Below are positions 49,329 to 56,509 of a DNA stretch of 64,000 bases, piece by piece. Position numbers and translations under genes: made by a program. The stretch is from contig NZ_JAHYCB010000002.1 of the NCBI RefSeq assembly GCF_019430945.1, forward strand, positions 496,001 through 560,000, read 5' to 3'. The first letter of the stretch is position 1, and the number at the start of each line of letters is the position of its first letter. The notes under the pieces are model-generated. The model was not told the DNA's origin and ran no database searches. It worked only from the letters and a program-made list of their open reading frames with translations. This stretch comes from Neorhizobium populisoli (GTDB lineage: Bacteria; Pseudomonadota; Alphaproteobacteria; Rhizobiales; Rhizobiaceae).

Positions 49329-49961
49329 ATGACCTACACGGAAAACCTCTGGCTCTTCTTCACGCTCCTCTTCGGCATCATCGTCGTGCCGGGCATGGAC
49401 ATGATCTTCGTGCTCGCCAATTCGCTGACGCGTGGCCGCGCCGCCGGATTGGCAGCCACGGCGGGCATCATCGCTGGCGGGCTGGTGCATTCGCTTTACG
49501 GAGCGATCGGCGTCAGCCTGCTGGCAAGCCTGATGCCCATCCTGTTCCGGCCGCTTTTGATCGGCGGGGCGCTCTACATGGCCTGGATCGGCGTGACGCT
49601 GATCCGCAGCTCTATCACCGTCGAGCATGTCGGACCGGCCGATACGCATTCCAACTGGGAGGCCTTTCGCCGTGGCGCGATCACCTGCCTCATCAATCCC
49701 AAGGCCTATCTCTTCATGCTGGCGGTCTATCCGCAGTTCTTGCGGCCCGATTTCGGCCCGCTCGCGCCACAGGCGGCGATCATGGCGGCAATGACCGCCG
49801 GCACGCAGCTGGCGATCTACGGCGGGCTCGCCTTTGCAGCCGGGCGTGCGCGGGATGCGTTGGTGGGCAATGCCGACGCGACGATCTGGGTCGGTCGCAT
49901 CGCCGGCTTTCTGTTGCTCGTCGTTTCTCTGCTGACCCTGTGGGAAGGCATTGCCCCATGA
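49329..49961 (+). CDS. LysE-family translocator
   Basis: A 210-residue exporter with six helices typical of the LysE/RhtB family. It starts with a helix NLWLFFTLLFGIIVVPGMDM with the conserved VPGMDM-type turn, and contains ITCLINPKAYLFMLAVYPQF, the family's INPKA motif. It probably exports amino acids or related molecules at the inner membrane. The ATG at 49329 is chosen because upstream in-frame sequence is unlikely to be coding. A WYL regulator diverges from it. Confidence 0.88.
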   Translation: MTYTENLWLFFTLLFGIIVVPGMDMIFVLANSLTRGRAAGLAATAGIIAGGLVHSLYGAIGVSLLASLMPILFRPLLIGGALYMAWIGVTLIRSSITVEHVGPADTHSNWEAFRRGAITCLINPKAYLFMLAVYPQFLRPDFGPLAPQAAIMAAMTAGTQLAIYGGLAFAAGRARDALVGNADATIWVGRIAGFLLLVVSLLTLWEGIAP

Positions 49962-50209
49962 CGAAGAGATGTTGCCTGGCTTTTGTCAATTCCGCCTGGA
50001 ATTCTTCAATATATACCGAAGAGAGGGCCGTTGCGCTTCAATGAACGATGACGGCGATTGTGATGTAAATTGTGAACACTGTGTTCAGCAAAACGGCTCC
50101 AACCTTTACGCTCCTGACAGAAAAGTTACTTCTTTCAAATGCATAAGCTTGCCATCATCGCATCGCACAAGGATTTACCGGGATCACCGGTTCAATGAGG
50201 AGAGGTTAC

Positions 50210-50647
50210 ATGAAGTTCAAGCTTATCGGCGCCGCCGTGGCCGTACTCTGTCTGGGCATGGGCGCCGTAACCGCCCAGGAAACCCCGGTCGCCAAGCGCG
50301 AGGCGCTGATGAAGGGCATCGGCGGTTCCGTCGCCCAGCTCAGCGGCATTGCCAAGGGCGACAAGCCCTTCGATGCGGCCGTGGTCAAGACGGCGCTCAC
50401 CACGATCAGCACCAATATCAAGGCTTTCCCGGATCTCTTCCCGGCAGGTTCGGAAGCCAATTCGGCTGCCGCCCCGGCCATCTGGGAAAACAATACCGAT
50501 TTCCGCGCCAAGGCCGCCAAGATGGGTGCCGATGCGGATATGGTTCTGGCTTCCATGCCGACCGATCAGGCCGGCGTCCAGAAGGCCATGCAAACGATCG
50601 GCGCCAACTGCAACGCCTGCCACCAGACCTATCGCCTGAAGAAGTAA
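50210..50647 (+). CDS. Cytochrome c556/c'-type protein
   Basis: A 145-residue periplasmic haem protein with a signal peptide MKFKLIGAAVAVLCLGMGAV cleaved near AQE. The haem attachment motif is at the C-terminus, NCNACHQTYRLK, as in class II cytochromes c (four-helix bundle c' and c556). It probably carries electrons or binds gases in the periplasm. The ATG at 50210 has GAGGAGAGG just before it. A terminator follows at 50670-50697. The 248 bases upstream (49962-50209) show no gene. Confidence 0.9.
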   Translation: MKFKLIGAAVAVLCLGMGAVTAQETPVAKREALMKGIGGSVAQLSGIAKGDKPFDAAVVKTALTTISTNIKAFPDLFPAGSEANSAAAPAIWENNTDFRAKAAKMGADADMVLASMPTDQAGVQKAMQTIGANCNACHQTYRLKK

Positions 50648-50669
50648 TCGCCCTATCTTGGGTACCATG

Positions 50670-50697
50670 ACGGCCGCAGCCTCTGCGGCCGTTCTTG
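50670..50697 (+). terminator. Rho-independent terminator after the cytochrome c' gene
   Basis: A perfect 10-bp stem ACGGCCGCAG/CTGCGGCCGT with a 3-base loop, followed by TCTTGT. Confidence 0.82.
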
Positions 50698-50777
50698 TCT
50701 GGAGCGCCGTGCGTCCTTTCGGGCGCACAAAGGACGCTCCAGCTCTTTATGCTGTAGATGAGCGGACGGAGATGGCA

Positions 50778-51692
50778 ATGGCCTCGGTTCTATCGAAAAT
50801 TCTCGGTGCGGGCGTGGTGATCGTCGCCGTCGGCGCCGCTGCCGCCTGGTTTCTCACCAAGCCCGATCCGCATCCCGATAGTTACTGGGCCAATCTCGGC
50901 ACGCCCGATCTCGCCAAGGGCGAACAGCTCTTCTGGGCTGGCGGTTGCGCCAGCTGTCATGCCGCCACCGGCGCTTCCGGTGATGCGTTGAAAGTGATGT
51001 CCGGCGGCCGGGCGCTGCCGAGCCCGTTCGGCACGTTCCATATTCCGAATATCTCGCCAGATCCGAAGGCCGGTATCGGCGGCTGGACGCTGGCGCAGTT
51101 CGGCAATGCCATGACCCGCGGCGTCGGCCCAAATGGCGAACATCTTTACCCGTCCTTCCCATACGGTTCCTATGCGCGCCTGCCGGCAAAGGACGTCAAC
51201 GACCTCTTCGGTTACCTGAAGACGCTGCCCGCCAGCCAGAATATCGCCCCGCCGCACGAACTGGGCTTCCCGTTCAACATCCGCATGGCGGTAGGCGGCT
51301 GGAAATTCCTCTATTTCAACGACCAGCCGCGCGTGCAGCTCGCCTCCGCCGACGACAAGCTCAAGCGCGGTCAGTTCCTCGTCGAAGGCCCCGGCCATTG
51401 CGGCGAATGCCACACCCCGCGCGACGCCATGGGCGGCTTCCTGCCCGGCAAGTGGCTGGCCGGCGGCCCGAACCCGGAAGGCAAGGGCACCATCCCCAAC
51501 ATCACCCCCGGCGGCGATCTGGGCTCCTGGAGCGAGGGCGATATCACCAACTATCTCGAAACGGGTTTCACCCCCGATTTCGACACGGCGGGCGGCTCGA
51601 TGGTGGAAGTACAGCAGAACATCGCGCATCTGCCGAAAGGCGATATCGAGGCGATCGCGGCTTATCTGAAGGCGGTGCCTTCGGTGAAGTGA
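50778..51692 (+). CDS. Membrane-anchored dihaem cytochrome c
   Basis: A 304-residue cytochrome c with an N-terminal membrane anchor (VLSKILGAGVVIVAVGAAAA) and two haem-binding motifs, GCASCHAATG near residue 57 and GHCGECHTPR near residue 208. Each lies in a separate class I domain, like the cytochrome c subunits of sugar and alcohol dehydrogenases. No dehydrogenase gene is adjacent, so the electron donor is unknown. The ATG at 50778 is preferred to one at 50772 because GGAG is then well spaced. Confidence 0.9.
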   Translation: MASVLSKILGAGVVIVAVGAAAAWFLTKPDPHPDSYWANLGTPDLAKGEQLFWAGGCASCHAATGASGDALKVMSGGRALPSPFGTFHIPNISPDPKAGIGGWTLAQFGNAMTRGVGPNGEHLYPSFPYGSYARLPAKDVNDLFGYLKTLPASQNIAPPHELGFPFNIRMAVGGWKFLYFNDQPRVQLASADDKLKRGQFLVEGPGHCGECHTPRDAMGGFLPGKWLAGGPNPEGKGTIPNITPGGDLGSWSEGDITNYLETGFTPDFDTAGGSMVEVQQNIAHLPKGDIEAIAAYLKAVPSVK

Positions 51693-51697
51693 GATGC

Positions 51698-51726
51698 TTG
51701 CAAAAAATGCTATCATTCGCTAAATT
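51698..51726 (+). promoter_or_regulatory. Promoter of hicAB, giving a leaderless transcript
   Basis: TTGCAA (51698-51703), a 17-base spacer and TAAATT (51721-51726). The expected transcript start at about 51733 coincides with the hicA ATG, and no ribosome site precedes the ATG. Confidence 0.55.
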
Positions 51727-51732
51727 GCTTGT

Positions 51733-51987
51733 ATGAACAGCAAGCACCGCAAGACGCTGGAAACTGTCTTTCGAGATCCAGTATCTGGGACGCTCGAATG
51801 GGCGGCCATCGAGAGTCTGCTTGCTGCAGTCGGTTGCGCTGTTATCGAGGGAAGCGGTTCTCGCGTTCGTTTTGACAAGAACGGCGAGATTGAGAACTTT
51901 CACCGGCCGCATCCGGCGAAGGAAGCAAAACGCTATCAGGTGCGGGCTGCGCGGTCTTACTTGATCCGTCTAGGGATAACGCCATGA
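51733..51987 (+). CDS. hicA: HicA-family toxin
   Basis: An 84-residue HicA-type mRNA interferase. The dsRBD-like fold is seen as SLLAAVGCAVIEGSGSRVRF and the C-terminal FHRPHPAKEAKRYQVRAARS. The usual catalytic histidine of the GSHH motif is replaced (GSGSR here). Some HicA subfamilies look like this and may use the His in FHRPHP, but activity should not be assumed. The hicB ATG overlaps its stop by four bases. Confidence 0.85.
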   Translation: MNSKHRKTLETVFRDPVSGTLEWAAIESLLAAVGCAVIEGSGSRVRFDKNGEIENFHRPHPAKEAKRYQVRAARSYLIRLGITP

Positions 51988-52316
51988 CCAATGTGATGAC
52001 TTACAAGGGCTACTCTGCCCGCATTGAATACGATGACGAAGACGGCATCTTGTTTGGCCGGCTTGCCGGAATTCGCGATGGCGTCGGCTTTCACGCGGAC
52101 AATGTCGAGGAATTACGGGCAGCGTTCCATGAAGCCGTGGACGACTACATCGAAACCTGCGCCAAAATCGGCAAGGAGCCGCAAAAACCTTATTCAGGCA
52201 AGATGATGTTCCGGGTCGATCCCGATGTTCATCGTCGCGCCGCTCTCGCCGCCGAACTTTCGGGCAAGAGCCTCAATGAATGGGCGGGCGAAGTTCTGGC
52301 CAAGGCCGCCGGATAG
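51984..52316 (+). CDS. hicB: HicB-family antitoxin
   Basis: A 110-residue antitoxin. The N-terminal partial RNase H-like domain (YSARIEYDDEDGILFGRLAG, then VEELRAAFHEAVDDYIETC) binds HicA, and the C-terminal ribbon-helix-helix (FRVDPDVHRRAALAAELSGK) binds DNA. It overlaps hicA by four bases (ATGA), so the two are coupled. The hicA-then-hicB order is the usual one. Confidence 0.9.
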   Translation: MTNVMTYKGYSARIEYDDEDGILFGRLAGIRDGVGFHADNVEELRAAFHEAVDDYIETCAKIGKEPQKPYSGKMMFRVDPDVHRRAALAAELSGKSLNEWAGEVLAKAAG

Positions 52317-52339
52317 GCCCTGGCCGATCTCCTGGCGCT

Positions 52340-52840
52340 TTAAGCCAGCGCTTGCGTATACCGCATGCCGGTCACCGGGCGCGGCACGAAATCCATGTGT
52401 TCGTAGAAGCGGTGGGCGGCGAAGTTGCCGGTGGCGGCGCTGACCGAAAGATAGCCGCAGCCAGCGTTTTTCGCCATTTCGCGGGCGCGTGCCACCAGAT
52501 GCTGGCCGGTGCCGTGGCCGCGATGGCCGTCACGCACGAAGAGGTGGTGCAGGTCCATGCCGCGACTGCCTTCCTGCGCGCGGTAGAGCGGCACGAGGAT
52601 GGCGTAACCGATCAGTTCCGAACCGGCCTCGGCAACGAGCGCGGTGATCCACGGAATCGGTCCGAAGAGGTCGCGCTCAAGCTTTTCGGGCGTCATCGCG
52701 GCGGGATCGCTGTGATGGGCGGCCAGCAGCGCGATCATTTCGTTGAGCGCCGGCAGGTCGCGCGGCTTGGCACTGCGGATCGTCACAACGGATGGGCGGG
52801 GCAGGGTGATTTCGGTATCGAGGATTGTATTGGGGGTCAT
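52340..52840 (-). CDS. GNAT-family N-acetyltransferase
   Basis: A 166-residue acetyltransferase. The acetyl-CoA-binding motif A is LFVRDGHRGHGTGQHLVARA near residues 101-120 (R/Q-x-x-G-x-G/A variant), and the preceding beta-strand is MDLHHLFV. The C-terminal YEHMDFVPRPVTGMRYT is typical of amine or amino acid acetyltransferases. The substrate is unknown. The ATG at 52840 is favoured over one nine bases upstream because AAGGA is then properly spaced. Confidence 0.85.
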   Translation of the reverse strand: MTPNTILDTEITLPRPSVVTIRSAKPRDLPALNEMIALLAAHHSDPAAMTPEKLERDLFGPIPWITALVAEAGSELIGYAILVPLYRAQEGSRGMDLHHLFVRDGHRGHGTGQHLVARAREMAKNAGCGYLSVSAATGNFAAHRFYEHMDFVPRPVTGMRYTQALA

Positions 52841-52890
52841 GTCCGGCATTCCTTTTTCGGTCTTGTCGTGCCGTCAGGTGCCGTTTGATA

Positions 52891-52919
52891 CAACAAAGCC
52901 GCCTGACGGCGGCTTGTTG
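52891..52919 (-). terminator. Probable terminator of the proline iminopeptidase gene
   Basis: Stem AAGCCGCC/GGCGGCTT with a 4-base loop, extended by CAACA/TGTTG around a one-base bulge. It lies 112 bases past the minus-strand gene stop at 53031. No long T-run follows. Confidence 0.5.
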
Positions 52920-53030
52920 ACATTGTGATCTGTCGAGCCGCCCTTTACAGGTAGGCCCAAAAATACGAGCAGGAGATGGTGGTGCGCGTCTTGATCATGG
53001 CGGCTTAGATGCGCCCGAATCCGGGACTTG

Positions 53031-53993
53031 TCAAGCGACCTCTACGAAACGATTAACGGCATTCGCGATCGCCTCCGCCATGCCGCTATCGCCGGTCGAA
53101 TGCCCGGCATTTTCCAGCAGCACCAGTTCGCAGCCGGGCCAAACGTGGGAAAGCTCGAACGCCGTCTTCGGCGGCCCCTGCAGATCGAGCCTGCCCTGGA
53201 TCAGCACACCGGGAATGCCGGCCAGCTTATGCGCCTCGCGCAGCAATTGCCCATCCTCCAGCCAGGCGCGATGGTGGAAGTAATGGACGCAGAGCCGCGC
53301 ACGGGCGAGGGCGAAAACCGGATCGCGCCAGCGCTCCGGCAATCCAGCCTGCGGCTCGGCGGAGATGGAGCCCGCCTCCCAGACATGGAAATCGAAAGCG
53401 GCCTTTTGCCGGACGGCCGGATCGGCGTCGTTCAGCAGCGCATGATAAGCGGCGACCGGATGCAGTTGCCGCAACGCTTCGGGGACGGCCGCCACGAACC
53501 GCTCATGCGCCTCGGGCAGAAACAGCGCCATGCCACTATAGAGCCAGTCGATCTCCGACCAGCGCGTCGTCGTAACCCCGGCCAGCACCATTGCCGAGAC
53601 CTGATCGCAAAACGCTTGCGCATAGGCCAGCGCCAGCGTCGCGCCCCAGGACGAACCGAAAACCAGCCAGCGCCCGATGCCGAGCCTTTCCCGCAGCGCC
53701 TCGATATCGCCGATCAGATGCCCGGTCGTATTGTCCGCAAGCGTGTTGGAAAACTCGGCGGCACTCGGCGTGCTTTGCCCGCAGCCGCGTTGGTCGAACT
53801 GGACGATATGCCAGACGGCCGGATCGAAATGCCGCCGCACGCTGTCCGACATGCCTGAGCCCGGCCCGCCATGCACAAGCAGCGCGGGCTTGCCCATCGG
53901 ATTACCGGAAAGGGCGAAGAAAATCCGGTTGCCGTCCGGGCGCTCCAGAAAGCCGGTCTCGTAGGGCGCAAGGGGAGGGAAGAGGTCAGGCAT
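53031..53993 (-). CDS. pip: Proline iminopeptidase
   Basis: A 320-residue alpha/beta hydrolase of peptidase family S33 that releases N-terminal proline. The HGGPG motif is seen in LLVHGGPGSGMSDSVRRHFD, the DQRGCGQS motif follows, and the nucleophile elbow is VFGSSWGATLALAYA, with the catalytic Ser near residue 110. GRLDLQGPP and NAGHSTGD carry the Asp and His. All are diagnostic for Pip. The ATG at 53993 is chosen because the N-terminus LFPPLAPYETGFL is typical. Confidence 0.93.
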   Translation of the reverse strand: MPDLFPPLAPYETGFLERPDGNRIFFALSGNPMGKPALLVHGGPGSGMSDSVRRHFDPAVWHIVQFDQRGCGQSTPSAAEFSNTLADNTTGHLIGDIEALRERLGIGRWLVFGSSWGATLALAYAQAFCDQVSAMVLAGVTTTRWSEIDWLYSGMALFLPEAHERFVAAVPEALRQLHPVAAYHALLNDADPAVRQKAAFDFHVWEAGSISAEPQAGLPERWRDPVFALARARLCVHYFHHRAWLEDGQLLREAHKLAGIPGVLIQGRLDLQGPPKTAFELSHVWPGCELVLLENAGHSTGDSGMAEAIANAVNRFVEVA

Positions 53994-54081
53994 GGCACAA
54001 ATCCGTTTTGAGCTACCGCATGCTCGCCTATCATATATTGACAATAGATGTTACGATTGCCGCAGAACGAGGATCATCGCT

Positions 54082-54348
54082 TTGACCAGCATTGCATTGA
54101 ATGAACATTACGAACGCTTCATCAAAAAGCAGCTGGATTCCGGCCGTTACAACAACGCCAGTGAAGTCGTGCGCGCCGGACTTCGCATGCTTGAGGATTT
54201 CGAAGACGCGCGCGAAAAGTGGCTTCGCGATGAAATTCCGGGGCGGTTTGCCGAACTACAATCTGATCCCGCCAAGGCAGTTCCGCTGGATACCGCTTTT
54301 GCTCGGCTTGAGGCCAGGCACAAGGCTCGCACTGCGCAGGATAAATAG
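54082..54348 (+). CDS. ParD-family antitoxin (module 3)
   Basis: An 88-residue antitoxin of the ParD/RHH type: TSIALNEHYERFIKKQLDSG then RYNNASEVVRAGLRMLEDFE is the ribbon-helix-helix and linker, and the rest binds toxin. The start is a TTG at 54082 with GAGGA eight bases upstream; no ATG is suitably placed. It overlaps the ParE-type gene by one base (TAGTG). It faces away from pip, and the intergenic sequence contains TTGACA at 54038. Confidence 0.82.
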   Translation: MTSIALNEHYERFIKKQLDSGRYNNASEVVRAGLRMLEDFEDAREKWLRDEIPGRFAELQSDPAKAVPLDTAFARLEARHKARTAQDK

Positions 54349-54668
54349 TGCTCACCATGCGCCATGAAGTTGTACTCCATGCGTTGGCGGAAGAAGAACT
54401 CGGTCAACTTTATGACTATATTGTCGGGAACTCAGGTCCGGTAATTGCGTGGAAATACATTCTGGGTGTGCGCCAATTCATCGAAGGACTGGCCGATTTT
54501 CCCGAGCGTGGAACGATCCGGGAAGGCTCGGTGCCGGGCCTGCGGATTATCGGATATCGCCGCAGCCTCAGTATCGCATTTCATTTTCACGAGGGCCGCG
54601 TCGTGATCCTTGGCTTCTTCTACAACGGTCGCCTTGCAACATCGGAAATTCTCGAAGAACGGCTTTAG
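54348..54668 (+). CDS. ParE/RelE-superfamily toxin (module 3)
   Basis: A 106-residue toxin with ParE features: EVVLHALAEEELGQLYDYIV, GLRIIGYRRSLSIAFHFHEG and VVILGFFYNGRLATSEILEE. The GTG at 54348 overlaps the antitoxin stop and fits the CAGGAT ribosome site; an ATG at 54357 is a second choice. It converges on the MerR regulator gene with a four-base overlap of coding ends. Confidence 0.85.
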   Translation: MLTMRHEVVLHALAEEELGQLYDYIVGNSGPVIAWKYILGVRQFIEGLADFPERGTIREGSVPGLRIIGYRRSLSIAFHFHEGRVVILGFFYNGRLATSEILEERL

Positions 54669-55081
54669 TGCTCCCCGCCACATAGCCCGTGGTCGGACAG
54701 CGACCGGATCACATAACATTCCTCGATCGAATGGCCGCCGTCGCAATGGGAGACGATGCGGGCGAGTTCTTCCTCCAGCTTCTTCAGCTTCTCGATCTTT
54801 TCCCGGACGGCGGAAAGGTGGTCGGCAGCGATGCGGTCGGCGTCGGCGCAGGGCAGGTTCGGGTGCTGGCTGAGCGCGATCAGTTCGCGGATCGCCTGAA
54901 TGTCGAGGCCGAGGTCGCGGGCATGGCGGATGAAGGCGAGTCGCTCGAGATCGGTCCGTTCATAGCGTCGCTGATTGCCCTCGGATCGCTCGGCCGCGTC
55001 CAAGAGGCCCATCTGCTCGTAATAACGGATCGTGGGCACCTTGACGCCGGTGCGCCGTGAAAGATCGCCAATCGACAGCAT
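54665..55081 (-). CDS. MerR-family metal-responsive regulator (CadR/PbrR/ZntR-like)
   Basis: A 138-residue MerR-type regulator. The N-terminal helix-turn-helix MLSIGDLSRRTGVKVPTIRY, then YYEQMGLLDA, is diagnostic, and the long dimerisation helix follows. Cysteines at residues 78, 113, 122 and 134 plus His117 match the metal-binding positions of ZntR/CadR/PbrR proteins, so it probably senses a divalent metal such as Zn, Cd or Pb, or perhaps Co. Its own promoter region also carries the divergent promoter of a small membrane protein with 19-base spacing, the MerR target hallmark. Confidence 0.9.
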   Translation of the reverse strand: MLSIGDLSRRTGVKVPTIRYYEQMGLLDAAERSEGNQRRYERTDLERLAFIRHARDLGLDIQAIRELIALSQHPNLPCADADRIAADHLSAVREKIEKLKKLEEELARIVSHCDGGHSIEECYVIRSLSDHGLCGGEH

Positions 55082-55096
55082 TGCCGGAAAATCCCC

Positions 55097-55127
55097 TTGA
55101 AGCTCTAGTGACTATAGGGATTATCTA
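55097..55127 (+). promoter_or_regulatory. MerR-type promoter with long 19-base spacer
   Basis: TTGAAG (55097-55102), a 19-base spacer and TATCTA (55122-55127). The spacer holds an imperfect dyad, CTCTAG and CTATAG around TGA, as in ZntR/CadR/PbrR operators. It reads toward the small membrane protein gene at 55166, and the regulator gene starts at 55081 on the other side. Confidence 0.7.
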
Positions 55128-55165
55128 GTACGTCACCGGAGACTAGACAAGCGGAGAGGTGACGG

Positions 55166-55402
55166 ATGCCCATGTATTACAGCCATTGCGGGCGCGAAAC
55201 GGCGCTCAAAAATATCGCAAGACTGTTTTGGGGCCTCGTCGCCCTGGCGGCAGGCTTCTGGCTGCTGTTGGCAATGGAAATGTTGCGCGGCCTGAAAACG
55301 ATGCCGGGGGCGGAATGGGAGCGCGAGGCTGAACCCGAAGGTCGCGCTTCCCATCATCCGCCCCTGGCCGTCGCCAATGACAATCCGGCTGGAGGTCGGT
55401 AG
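55166..55402 (+). CDS. Small single-pass membrane protein under MerR-type control
   Basis: A 78-residue protein with one transmembrane helix (LFWGLVALAAGFWLLLAMEM, residues about 20-39) and a hydrophilic tail. The N-terminus YYSHCGRETALKN carries Cys and His that could bind metal, and the tail has a His pair, ASHHPPLA. The ATG at 55166 follows GGAGAGGTG. It is the only gene downstream of a typical metal-MerR promoter; normally an efflux pump or reductase sits there. No family is recognised. Confidence 0.72.
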   Translation: MPMYYSHCGRETALKNIARLFWGLVALAAGFWLLLAMEMLRGLKTMPGAEWEREAEPEGRASHHPPLAVANDNPAGGR

Positions 55403-55455
55403 GATTGCCGGCGAAACGACTGCGTCGAAAGTGGCGGGCCGCAGCCTTTAGATGA

Positions 55456-56043
55456 TTATGCGGAGAACAGGTCGTCCTCGTTCTTCTTCGATCCGGCCTT
55501 GGCCGTCGGCTGAACACCGCCCAATGGAGCATTGCCGGCCTGGGCGCCACCCTGCTGGGTGTCTCCCGCGCCGGCACCCATGTTCATCGCCGTATCCTGC
55601 TTCTTGCCGTTGACTCCCATGGCTTCGAGGATCGCCTTGCGGATTTCCGCTTCGACGGCTTCGCGTTCTTCCGGCGACATGGCGGCAAGACTGTCTTCGC
55701 TGAGGCCGTGGGCTTCCAGATACTGGTCGCGGATGCGTTCGGCGAGCGTCTTCTTGGACATGTCCATGAACTGGTCTTCGATCGCCGTCGACGGCGCATC
55801 GCCCAGCCATGTATCGCCGGCTGGCTGGTCGACCTCGACGCCCTGGCTTTCCATCGACCACAGCGCGTCGGCAAGTTTGGCGCCGAATACGGTGTCGCTG
55901 CCGGTTATGCCGCCGGAACCGGCCTGGCGCGGCAGACTATTGGCGTCGCCGCCTTCGCTGCTGCCGCCCTTGCCGTTTTTATTGCCGGAAATGTTCAGAA
56001 GTGAAGGTACGTAATATGGGTTGGTGCTGCCAATCGTCGTCAT
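55456..56043 (-). CDS. Hypothetical protein with ITGSxT...LAxALW motif (A)
   Basis: A 195-residue soluble protein, rich in Gly, Asn and Ser in its first 50 residues, followed by ITGSDTVFGAKLADALWSME and a helical region (TLAERIRDQYLEAHGLSEDS). The C-terminus is low complexity. The motif ITGSxT...LAxALWxxE recurs in the 87-residue protein at 57513-57776, and both begin with a similar short N-terminal segment (STNPYYVP vs GLNGYHYP). No family or role is known. The ATG at 56043 is chosen by this comparison. Confidence 0.65.
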   Translation of the reverse strand: MTTIGSTNPYYVPSLLNISGNKNGKGGSSEGGDANSLPRQAGSGGITGSDTVFGAKLADALWSMESQGVEVDQPAGDTWLGDAPSTAIEDQFMDMSKKTLAERIRDQYLEAHGLSEDSLAAMSPEEREAVEAEIRKAILEAMGVNGKKQDTAMNMGAGAGDTQQGGAQAGNAPLGGVQPTAKAGSKKNEDDLFSA

Positions 56044-56160
56044 CGCGGTCGTCCTCGCCCGGTGAGTCCTCAACTGACGATTGGCTTAGGTTCCCAAACC
56101 TGCACGAGGCTTTCGGATTTGATCATCGTCAACCGGTCGTTTGCATTTCGGGCATATCTC

Positions 56161-56182
56161 GTATAGGGTACCCCCCTATACT
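56161..56182. promoter_or_regulatory. Candidate DmeR operator over the dmeRF -10 box
   Basis: Inverted repeat GTATAGGG (56161-56168) and CCCTATAC (56174-56181) with a six-C tract between them. TATACT (56177-56182) is a good -10 for dmeR. The C-tract flanked by TA-rich arms is the site style of RcnR/DmeR-type repressors. Confidence 0.65.
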
Positions 56183-56197
56183 AAACCGGAGAAAACC

Positions 56198-56470
56198 GTG
56201 GCGCATACGATCCGCGAAAAGACAAAGCTTCTGGCGCGGGTGCGCCGGCTGAAGGGACAGATGGAAGCGGTGGAGCGCGCGCTGGAGGCGGAACGTCCCT
56301 GCGGCGAGGTGCTGCAATTGCTGGCCTCGATCCGCGGCGCGCTGAACGGGCTGACCGGCGAGGTGATGGAAGATCACCTGCACGAACACGTGGTGCATGC
56401 GGCGGATGAGACGGAGCGGGCGCAGGCGGCGCAGGAGCTCGCCGAAGTGCTGCGCACCTATATGCGCTGA
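56198..56470 (+). CDS. dmeR: Metal-sensing repressor of the FrmR/RcnR family (DmeR)
   Basis: A 90-residue all-helical repressor of the DUF156/FrmR-RcnR group: AHTIREKTKLLARVRRLKGQ at the start, Cys in EAERPCGEVLQLLA near residue 35, and HLHEHVVHAADE near residues 60-71 with the metal-binding histidines. The DmeR call rests on the adjacent dmeF gene, 39 bases downstream. It should sense Co2+ or Ni2+. The GTG at 56198 has GGAG six bases upstream. Confidence 0.88.
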   Translation: MAHTIREKTKLLARVRRLKGQMEAVERALEAERPCGEVLQLLASIRGALNGLTGEVMEDHLHEHVVHAADETERAQAAQELAEVLRTYMR

Positions 56471-56509
56471 ATTTCAGCGCCGAAGATTGAAGATCGAAGG
56501 AGAATAGAG

